Positions 16,754 to 23,116 of a stretch of 64,000 nucleotides of DNA are shown here, piece after piece; position 1 is the first letter of the stretch; the number at the start of each line of letters is the position of its first letter. The position numbers and the translations under genes are program-made. The notes under the pieces were generated by a model. It saw nothing but the letters and a program-made list of their open reading frames with translations, had not been told where the DNA came from and did not search any database. The stretch spans positions 186,001 to 250,000 of the forward strand of contig NZ_PYAX01000008.1 of assembly GCF_003014735.1 (NCBI RefSeq), given 5' to 3'. The stretch is from Saccharothrix carnea. GTDB taxonomy: Bacteria; Actinomycetota; Actinomycetes; Mycobacteriales; Pseudonocardiaceae.

Positions 16754-18802
16754 GTGCCGCTTGCCGTCGTCGTCGTGACCTACCACAGCGCCGAGGTCGT
16801 CGAAGACTGCCTGACGTCCGTCACCACGGCCCTGGAGTCCATTCCGGACAGTCGGATCATCGTGGTGGACAACGCCTCCGCAGACAACACGCTGGAGATA
16901 GTCGCCCGCGTCGCACCCCACGCCCAGATCGTCGCCCGTGCCTCCAACGACGGCTTCGCCGCGGGCGTGAACGCCGGTTTCGCCGCCGCGCCGGACTGCG
17001 ACGTGCTGGTGCTCAACCCGGACGTCCGGCTCCACCGCGACGCCGTCACGCTGCTGCGCGCCGCCCTGGCGATGCCCGGCACCGGTATCGCCGTGCCACG
17101 CCTGGCCGGTCTCGACGGCGCACCCCAGCTCTCCCTGCGCCGCGCCCCGAACCCGTTGCGCGCCTTGGGCGAAGCCGTCCTCGGCGGCACCCGCGCCGGA
17201 CGTTCCGAGGCGCTCGGCGAACTGGTCGTCGACCCCCTCCGCTACGAGACGGCCGGCACCGCCGACTGGGCGACCGGCGCGGCGTGGTTGATCTCGCGCG
17301 AGGCGCGTGCGGCGACCGGCGTGCTGGAGGAGCGGTACTTCCTGTACTCGGAGGAGACCGAGTACATGCTGCGCGCGGGCAAGCGAGGTTACGTCGTCCG
17401 CTACGAACCGCGGGCACGCGCCGTGCACATCGGCGGCGAGCAGTCGACGTCTCCGGTGCTGTGGTCGATGGCCACCACGAACCGGGTCCGGATGGTCCGC
17501 GAGCGGCACGGCCGGGCGGCCGCGTTCGCGATGTGGTGTGCCGTGCTGCTGAACGAGCTCCTGCGCGCTCCTCGCGGCGCCAAGCACCGCAAGGCCGCCG
17601 GCGACCTGCTCCGCTGGCGGCGCTGGCCGGTACGCCCCGGCGCGAGCACCGGCGGGGCCGCCGAGCCCGGCTGGGTGTGCTTCTCCGCGCAGGACTGGTG
17701 GTACCACAACCGCGCGCACTCGGACTTCCAGCTGATGCGGTCGATGTCCGCGCACCGCCGGGTGCTGGTGGTCAACAGCATCGGCATGCGGATGCCGACC
17801 CGCGGCAACAGCACGCACGTGTCCCGGCGCATCCTGCGCAAGCTGCGCAGCGTGGCCAAGTTCGTGCGCCGCCCGATGCCCGACTTCTACGTGATGTCAC
17901 CGCTGCCGCTGCCGTTCTACGGCTCGCCGTTCCTGCGCAAGGTCAACGCCGTCCTGGTGCGCCTCCAGGTCCGGGCGGTCGCCCTCGCGCTCGGCCTGCG
18001 CACCCCGGTGATCATGGTCACGATCCCGACCGCGTGGGACGTGGTGGCCCCGATGCGCCGGCACCGCCTGGTGTTCAACCGCTCGGACCGGCACTCCGAC
18101 TTCCCCGAGGCCGACCGGGCGTCCATCGAGGCCTTGGAGAACCAGCTCCTGGCCAACGCCGACCACGTCGTCTACGTCAGCCACGCGCTGATGGACGAGG
18201 AACGGCCGCGCACCGGCCACCGCGCCCACTTCCTCGACCACGGCGTCGACATCCTCCACTTCACCGCGCGCCCGGTGCACGAGTGGCCGGACGACGTGCG
18301 CGCCATCCCCGGCCCGCGCATCGGCTTCTTCGGCGCCCTGGACGACTTCGTGGTCGACTTCGACCTGCTGGAACGCGTCGCCGTCGAGCTGCCGCACGCC
18401 TCCCTGGTGCTGATCGGTGACGCCACGCACCCGATGGGGCGCTTCGACAAGTACCCCAACGTGCACTGGCTGGGTTTCCGCCCCTACAGCACGATCCCGG
18501 CCTACGGCTCGGCGTTCGACGTGGCGATCATGCCGTGGCAGGACAACGACTGGATCAAGCGGTCCAACCCCATCAAGCTGAAGGAGTACCTGGCGCTGGG
18601 CCTCCCGGTCGTCAGCACCGACTTCGCCGAGCTGGCCGGCTACACCGACCGCGTCCGCGCCGCCCGCACCCACGCCGATTTCGTCGACGCCCTCCGCACC
18701 ACCCTGGCCACCGGCCCCCTCCTGCCTCCGCGCACCCTCCGCGCCTCCGTGGAACCCCACTCCTGGCAGGCCCGCGCCCAAACCCTCCTCTCCCTCACCT
18801 GA
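16754..18802 (+). CDS. Bifunctional glycosyltransferase: N-terminal GT2 fused to C-terminal GT4/TuaH-like domain
   Basis: 682 aa. GTG 16754 starts directly with the GT2 fold (PLAVVVVTYHSAEVVEDCL, VVDNASADNT, VLNPDVRLHRDA, TGAAWLISREA; residues 1-280). After a linker near 295 a second module starts (WVCFSAQDWWYHNRAHSDFQ; 305-682) with VFNRSDRHSDF, IGFFGALDDFVVDFDLL, HWLGFRPYSTIPAYG, and NPIKLKEYLALGLPVVSTDF, the EX7E-like part of GT4 enzymes. One chain thus carries an inverting and a retaining transferase, likely adding two consecutive sugars. The frame is open for about 760 bp upstream, but that is an out-of-frame reading of the WecG gene. Confidence 0.88.
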   Translation: MPLAVVVVTYHSAEVVEDCLTSVTTALESIPDSRIIVVDNASADNTLEIVARVAPHAQIVARASNDGFAAGVNAGFAAAPDCDVLVLNPDVRLHRDAVTLLRAALAMPGTGIAVPRLAGLDGAPQLSLRRAPNPLRALGEAVLGGTRAGRSEALGELVVDPLRYETAGTADWATGAAWLISREARAATGVLEERYFLYSEETEYMLRAGKRGYVVRYEPRARAVHIGGEQSTSPVLWSMATTNRVRMVRERHGRAAAFAMWCAVLLNELLRAPRGAKHRKAAGDLLRWRRWPVRPGASTGGAAEPGWVCFSAQDWWYHNRAHSDFQLMRSMSAHRRVLVVNSIGMRMPTRGNSTHVSRRILRKLRSVAKFVRRPMPDFYVMSPLPLPFYGSPFLRKVNAVLVRLQVRAVALALGLRTPVIMVTIPTAWDVVAPMRRHRLVFNRSDRHSDFPEADRASIEALENQLLANADHVVYVSHALMDEERPRTGHRAHFLDHGVDILHFTARPVHEWPDDVRAIPGPRIGFFGALDDFVVDFDLLERVAVELPHASLVLIGDATHPMGRFDKYPNVHWLGFRPYSTIPAYGSAFDVAIMPWQDNDWIKRSNPIKLKEYLALGLPVVSTDFAELAGYTDRVRAARTHADFVDALRTTLATGPLLPPRTLRASVEPHSWQARAQTLLSLT

Positions 18803-18905
18803 CCCCGCGTGTCCTACGTCCAGAACGGCCGTGTCCTACGTCCAGGACCCCCGAGTTGAACACTCGGAACACGCCCGGCCGGTCCTGAGGCACCCTCGAC
18901 TCCGC
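18803..18905. repeat. Repeat C copy 1 (degenerate modular repeat)
   Basis: Units of about 21 bp of the form CGTGTCCTACGTCCAGAAC occur twice in direct order right after the glycosyltransferase stop, followed by GAGTTGAACACTCGGAACA and a degenerate inverted unit containing GGTCCTGAGG. It is the weakest of three copies; the better ones are at 27887-28031 and 59936-60125. The promoter of the kinase gene follows. Confidence 0.6.
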
Positions 18906-18982
18906 GACCTCACCCGAGGTTGCGCGGCTGTGGGCTGCGCCGCGAACCTCGCCGTCTTGCCCGAACGGGTGGCCGGCGCATC

Positions 18983-18988
18983 TAGGGT
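18983..18988 (+). promoter_or_regulatory. -10-like TAGGGT box for leaderless kinase mRNA
   Basis: TAGGGT ends 7 nt before GTG 18996, the spacing expected when transcription begins at the start codon. It supports GTG 18996 rather than the far upstream in-frame start at 18831, which would read through repeat C. Confidence 0.5.
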
Positions 18989-18995
18989 GGGTGTC

Positions 18996-20522
18996 GTGCA
19001 GCCACTGCCCCCGAACGCCCCGTCGCGGATCGGCGACTACACGCTGCTCGCCGCCCTCGGCCGCGGCGCGATGGGGTCGGTCTACCTGGCGCGGTCACGC
19101 GGCGGGCGGCCGATCGCGGTCAAGGTCGCGCGCGCCGAGCTGGCCGACAACCCGGAGTTCCGCGAGCGCTTCCGCCGCGAGGTCGAGATGGCACGCGCGG
19201 TCGGCGGCTTCTGGACCGCCACCGTCGTGGACGCCGACCCCGACGCCGACCGGCCCTGGATGGCCACCGAGTACATCCCCGGCCCGAGCCTCCAGCAGGT
19301 CGTCCAGGACCACGGCCCCCTGCCCGAACGCGCCGTGCGCCGCCTCGCCGGCGGCCTGGCCGAAGCGCTGGTCGCGATCCACGGCGCGGGCCTGGTGCAC
19401 CGCGACCTCAAGCCGTCGAACGTGCTGCTGGCCGACGACGGCCCCCGCGTGATCGACTTCGGCATCGCCCGCGCCCTGGAGCACTCCGCGCTCACCGAAG
19501 CGGGCATCGTGTTCGGCACCCCCGGCTACCTGTCACCGGAGCAAGTGATCGGTGGCAAGATCACCACCCAGAGCGACGTGTTCGCGCTCGGCTCGGTGCT
19601 CGTCTACGCCGCCACCGGCGGCGGCCCGTTCGGCGAGGGTGCCACGTCCGCGCTGGTCTACCGCGTGGTCCACCAGGAACCGGACCTGTCCCGCGTGCCG
19701 CCGGGCCTGGTGCCGCTGATCGTGCCGTGCCTGGTCCGCGAACCGGTGAACCGGCCCACGCCCGCACGCCTGCTGGAGGCGATCGGCCCGCCGTCCGCCG
19801 AACCGTCGTGGCTGCCCGCCCAGGTCCGCACCATGGTCGAGCAGCGGCACACCGAGCTGAGCAAGCTGCCCGCCAAGCCGCCGACGCGCGTCCTGGTGGA
19901 GGACCCGCCGCCCAAATCGCCGACCCTCGTCGCACCGTCCCCGACCAACACCCCCGCACCCGCACCGACCCGCACCCCCGCCCGGACGGACCCCGAACGC
20001 AAGGAGGTCCGCCCCACCGGCGTCCGGTTCAAGACCTCCCGCGCCGTGGGCCTGAGCTGGGCCGGGGCGCACCTGGTGGCGTCCCTCGTGACGGCCTCCA
20101 TCCTCGACCCCGTCGTCGGTGCGCCCGGTGCCGTGCGGCTGGCCGCGGGCATCGCGTTCCTGGCGTTCGCGGTCGCCGCGATCCGGCTGCTGATCGGCGC
20201 CGCACGCGCACCGCTCACCCTGGACGTCGGCCCTGACGGCATCACGCTCTCCAACGGCACGCACACCCGCCGCCTGCCCTGGTACGCCATCTCCCGCGTC
20301 AAGGTCGAGGCACACCACGCCCGCCCGTGGCTCATGGTCTGGCTGGTCAGCGCCGCCAAGACACCGGACACCCTGGGCCGCGGCAGCTTCACCCGGCACA
20401 AGGGCGGCGTGCGCGTGTACCCGATCTCGCACGAGCGCTACCGCAAGCGCCGCGACCGGGACGTGGTCGAGCTGCGTTCCGCCCTGGCCTGGTACGGCTC
20501 CGCCGCCTACGACCCCCGATAG
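18996..20522 (+). CDS. Hanks-type Ser/Thr protein kinase with two TM helices and PH-like tail
   Basis: 508 aa. Residues 14-270 are a eukaryotic-like kinase domain: GRGAMG loop at 22-27, catalytic Lys about 43, HRDLKPSN with H135 and D137, DFG with D154, and GTPGYLSPEQ. All catalytic residues are present. A Pro-rich linker (about 300-340) leads to two helices (about 350-390) and a C-terminal domain (LDVGPDGITLSNGTHTRRLPW) resembling a bacterial PH domain. The usual PASTA repeats are missing, so it is not PknB. Immediately followed by a SLATT-like protein gene; a regulatory link is possible. Confidence 0.9.
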   Translation: MQPLPPNAPSRIGDYTLLAALGRGAMGSVYLARSRGGRPIAVKVARAELADNPEFRERFRREVEMARAVGGFWTATVVDADPDADRPWMATEYIPGPSLQQVVQDHGPLPERAVRRLAGGLAEALVAIHGAGLVHRDLKPSNVLLADDGPRVIDFGIARALEHSALTEAGIVFGTPGYLSPEQVIGGKITTQSDVFALGSVLVYAATGGGPFGEGATSALVYRVVHQEPDLSRVPPGLVPLIVPCLVREPVNRPTPARLLEAIGPPSAEPSWLPAQVRTMVEQRHTELSKLPAKPPTRVLVEDPPPKSPTLVAPSPTNTPAPAPTRTPARTDPERKEVRPTGVRFKTSRAVGLSWAGAHLVASLVTASILDPVVGAPGAVRLAAGIAFLAFAVAAIRLLIGAARAPLTLDVGPDGITLSNGTHTRRLPWYAISRVKVEAHHARPWLMVWLVSAAKTPDTLGRGSFTRHKGGVRVYPISHERYRKRRDRDVVELRSALAWYGSAAYDPR

Positions 20523-20532
20523 GGTGCCCGCC

Positions 20533-21009
20533 GTGGAAGAGCCCGAAGAGCAGCCGGTGAAGACGGGCCTGAGCCCGCACGAACTGGCGCTGGACCTGTT
20601 GGCCCGCATCGACCGCGCCCGCGAGTACGGCCGGGTGCGGTCGGTCCGGTTCGCCCGCCGGGCGACCGCGCTCAAGGTCGGCCTGCTCGCGATGTCCGCC
20701 ACCGCGACGATCATCCTGGGCTGGCAGGACCTCGACTTCTGGACCGGCCTGGCGTTCTCGCTGGTGGCGTTGAGCACGGTGTTCGCCGTGCTGGAGCCGT
20801 ACTTCGCGTGGCGGCCCCTGTGGGTGCTGATGGAGGAGTCGCTGTCCCGGTTCCACCGGCTGCGCGACGACGTCAGCCACTACCTCGCGGCCACGCCCAC
20901 CGACCGGGTCGACCCGGCCAAGGTCGCCGAGATGTTCGCCGAGTACCAGGAGATCTGGGACCGGCAGAGCACCCGGTGGACGGAGTTCCGGCGGATCAGC
21001 GACCGCTGA
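20533..21009 (+). CDS. SLATT/DUF4231-like two-TM protein
   Basis: 158 aa. Basic helix, two adjacent hydrophobic helices (about 46-60 and 68-84), then a long amphipathic helix beginning FAWRPLWVLMEESLSRFHRL; this is the outline of SLATT-domain proteins, proposed pore-forming effectors in nucleotide-signalled conflict systems. GTG 20533 is preferred over 20524: a TAGGGT box overlapping the kinase stop (20520-20525) lies 7 nt upstream. It ends in a convergent junction with the enoyl-CoA hydratase gene. Assignment to SLATT is by pattern only. Confidence 0.55.
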   Translation: MEEPEEQPVKTGLSPHELALDLLARIDRAREYGRVRSVRFARRATALKVGLLAMSATATIILGWQDLDFWTGLAFSLVALSTVFAVLEPYFAWRPLWVLMEESLSRFHRLRDDVSHYLAATPTDRVDPAKVAEMFAEYQEIWDRQSTRWTEFRRISDR

Positions 21010-21046
21010 ACGGATCAGCGACCGGCCTCAGCGACGCCGAGCGGCC

Positions 21047-21832
21047 TCAGCGACCGCTGAACGTCGCCTTGCCCGGACCGTCTGCCAGGAACGACCGCAC
21101 CGCGCCACGCAGGTCCTCGCTGTCGAACAGCTCCGCCGCGATCGCCGTGACGTGCTCGTCCGCCTCGGCCACGCCGCCGCTCTCGAAGTGCGCCAGCACC
21201 CGCTTGGTCGCCGCGTGCGCCAACGTCGGCCCGGTCGCCAACGCCAGCGTGAACCCCAGCGCCGCGTCGTCGAACCCCTCGTCCGGCAGCACCCGGTTGA
21301 CCACGCCCCACCGCTCCAGCGTGGCCGCGTCGTAGCGCTCGCCGGTCATCACGAGCTCCTTGGCCCGCCCCACGCCCGCCCGCGCGGCCAGCCGCTGCGT
21401 GCCGCCCATGGTCGGGGTCAGCCCGACGACCTTCTCCACCAGCCCGAACGTCGCCCGCTCGGCGGCCAGCAGGAGGTCGCACGCCACCGCGACCTCGAAC
21501 GCCCACGTCAGGCACAGCCCGTGCGCGGCGAACACGGTCGGGAACGGCAGCGCGGCCACCCGCTCCGGCAGCTCCAGCATCCGGTCGAGCAGGGACTTGG
21601 CCCGCGCCGACGTCTCCTGCTCGGCGAACAGCGCCACGTCGACACCGCCGCTGACGACCTTGCCCTCGAAGCGGACGAGCAGTGCCCGCGCGGGCCGCTC
21701 CTCCAGGTCCTCGACCGCTGCCTCCAGCAGGTCCTGCAACTCGGCGGTGTAGAGGTTCAGCGGGGGAGCGTCCACGGTGAGCACGGCGAGCCCCGCGGGT
21801 TCCCGCTCCAGCCGGACCTGTTGCGCTGCCAC
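21047..21832 (-). CDS. Enoyl-CoA hydratase/isomerase family protein
   Basis: 261 aa, GTG start. The crotonase fold is seen in LAVLTVDAPPLNLYTAELQ, EGKVVSGGVDVALF (oxyanion-hole Gly near residue 62), PTVFAAHGLCLTWAFEVAVACD, and FGLVEKVVGLTPTMGGTQRLAARAG. The second oxyanion motif is altered (GLCLTWAFE rather than GxxxGGGxE), so the reaction may differ from hydration. No pathway genes adjoin it. Confidence 0.85.
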   Translation of the reverse strand: MAAQQVRLEREPAGLAVLTVDAPPLNLYTAELQDLLEAAVEDLEERPARALLVRFEGKVVSGGVDVALFAEQETSARAKSLLDRMLELPERVAALPFPTVFAAHGLCLTWAFEVAVACDLLLAAERATFGLVEKVVGLTPTMGGTQRLAARAGVGRAKELVMTGERYDAATLERWGVVNRVLPDEGFDDAALGFTLALATGPTLAHAATKRVLAHFESGGVAEADEHVTAIAAELFDSEDLRGAVRSFLADGPGKATFSGR

Positions 21833-21908
21833 GGGCGTGGACTTTACACGCGTCCGGAGTGCCGAAAACCACGTGTCCGAATGGCCCAGCGCGGGTGAAA
21901 ATCTGCCA

Positions 21909-22376
21909 ATGAGTTCCTGGACCGTTCAGCCCGAACCGGTTGACAGCCCGACCGCTGTCGCCGTGATCCGCACCTACTTGGCCGACATCATCGCCCGCTA
22001 CTACGGGCGCCCGGCCACGTCGGGTGAGGTCGACCAGGCGATCGCCGACGACCCGACCGACGACTTGGCGCGGTTCTTCGTCGGCCGCCGTGACGGTGTG
22101 GTGCGAGGGTGTGTCGGGTTCCGCATGGTCGACCGCGAAACTGCGGAGATGAAGCGGATGTTCGTCGATCCGGCGGCTCGCGGCACCGGCGGGGGAGCGG
22201 CGCTGCTCGCCGCGGTCGAGGAGGGCGCCGTCTCATTTGGTGCCGCGGCCATTCGCCTCGACACCCGTACTGACCTGGTCGAAGCGCGGGCGTTGTACGC
22301 GCGGCACGGCTACCGTGAGGTGCCCGCGTTCAACGACGACCGCTATGCGGAGCACTGGTTCGAAAAGCGGCTATAG
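21909..22376 (+). CDS. GNAT family N-acetyltransferase
   Basis: 155 aa from ATG 21909. The acetyl-CoA site is MKRMFVDPAARGTGGGAALLAAVEE (R/Q-x-x-G-x-G/A near residue 100), followed by RLDTRTDLVEARALYARHGYREV. Typical GNAT length. It is divergent from the enoyl-CoA hydratase across 76 bp; substrate unknown. Confidence 0.87.
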   Translation: MSSWTVQPEPVDSPTAVAVIRTYLADIIARYYGRPATSGEVDQAIADDPTDDLARFFVGRRDGVVRGCVGFRMVDRETAEMKRMFVDPAARGTGGGAALLAAVEEGAVSFGAAAIRLDTRTDLVEARALYARHGYREVPAFNDDRYAEHWFEKRL

Positions 22377-22394
22377 GGGCCATTGGGTTCCCAT

Positions 22395-22448
22395 ATCACT
22401 GTTGTGATGTGTCTCACTTGACACTGAATAAACGCCCCAGTTGAGTAT
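22395..22448 (+). promoter_or_regulatory. Promoter/operator region of the YCII-LuxR gene
   Basis: The 98-bp gap is AT-richer than its flanks. A perfect TTGACA (22418-22423) and a GAGTAT box 19 bp downstream (22443-22448) form a plausible sigma-70-type promoter. A dyad ATCAC-TGTT-GTGAT (22395-22408) lies just upstream of the -35 element, where an activator or repressor could bind. Confidence 0.45.
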
Positions 22449-22474
22449 GTGGCGAAAGTCGGCCGCGGAATGAA

Positions 22475-23023
22475 ATGGGGATCAGTCCAGTGGCTTTCGC
22501 CGTTGAGTTGACATTTCGTGATGCGCGCCAGGTGCGGAGATCCATTCATCTCGCACACCGGGAATATTGGCGTCCGTTAGCCGAGCAGGGAGTGCTCGTC
22601 GGAACCGGCCCCTGGGCCGATGGTTCCGGCGTGCTGCTCATCGTGCAGGTGCCCGACGACGCCGCGGCCCGGGACCTGGTGCGTGGTGACCCGTACGTGC
22701 GATCGCAGTCGATCGCGGAGGTGCGCATACGCCAGTGGCACGTGCTGCTGGGTGTGCCGGAAGGTGAGCGCGTGCCGGGCATCGTCCGGCCGCGCGACGG
22801 GCAGAGCGCCGAGGCGCGCTCGCGCGAGCCGTTGACGCCGCACGAGCACCGGATCGCGCTGATGATGTTGGAGGGGATGACGAACCGGCAGATCGCCGAG
22901 CACTTCTCGGTGTCGACCCGGGCCGTCGAACTCCACATCACCCGCATCTACCGCAAGCTCGACATCGGCAGGCGGGCCCAGCTCGCCGCGGCGATGCCGT
23001 GGGGCCAGCGCTCGTACCTCTAG
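22475..23023 (+). CDS. YCII-related domain fused to LuxR-type HTH
   Basis: 182 aa. Residues 6-90 form a YCII/dimeric alpha-beta barrel domain (FAVELTFRDARQVRRSIHLAHREYWRPLAEQGVLVGTGPWAD). Residues 118-182 are a GerE/LuxR HTH (LTPHEHRIALMMLEGMTNRQIAEHFSVSTRAVELHITRIYRKLDI). GTG 22490 is an alternative start, preceded by GGGG at 9-10 nt. Codon 35 is TTA (22577-22579), rare at this GC content and a mark of bldA-type control in related bacteria. The domain order suggests a small-molecule-sensing regulator; no target gene is evident. Confidence 0.8.
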   Translation: MGISPVAFAVELTFRDARQVRRSIHLAHREYWRPLAEQGVLVGTGPWADGSGVLLIVQVPDDAAARDLVRGDPYVRSQSIAEVRIRQWHVLLGVPEGERVPGIVRPRDGQSAEARSREPLTPHEHRIALMMLEGMTNRQIAEHFSVSTRAVELHITRIYRKLDIGRRAQLAAAMPWGQRSYL

Positions 23024-23049
23024 GCGCACGTACCGGTCATGAGCAGTGC

Positions 23050-23085
23050 CGCGAGGACCGACGGGCAACCCCGCCGGTCCTCGCG
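23050..23085. terminator. Bidirectional hairpin terminator (11-bp perfect stem)
   Basis: CGCGAGGACCG (23050-23060) pairs perfectly with CGGTCCTCGCG (23075-23085). It lies in the 93-bp gap between two convergent regulator genes and would serve both. Confidence 0.7.
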
Positions 23086-23116
23086 ACTTCTGCACGGCTC
23101 ACGGCTTCCGCACGCC

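Noticed and set aside
9469-18802. Glycosylated antibiotic biosynthetic cluster
   Set aside because: No PKS, NRPS, deoxysugar or tailoring genes; flippase, ligase, chain-length and GT26 genes point to surface polysaccharide.
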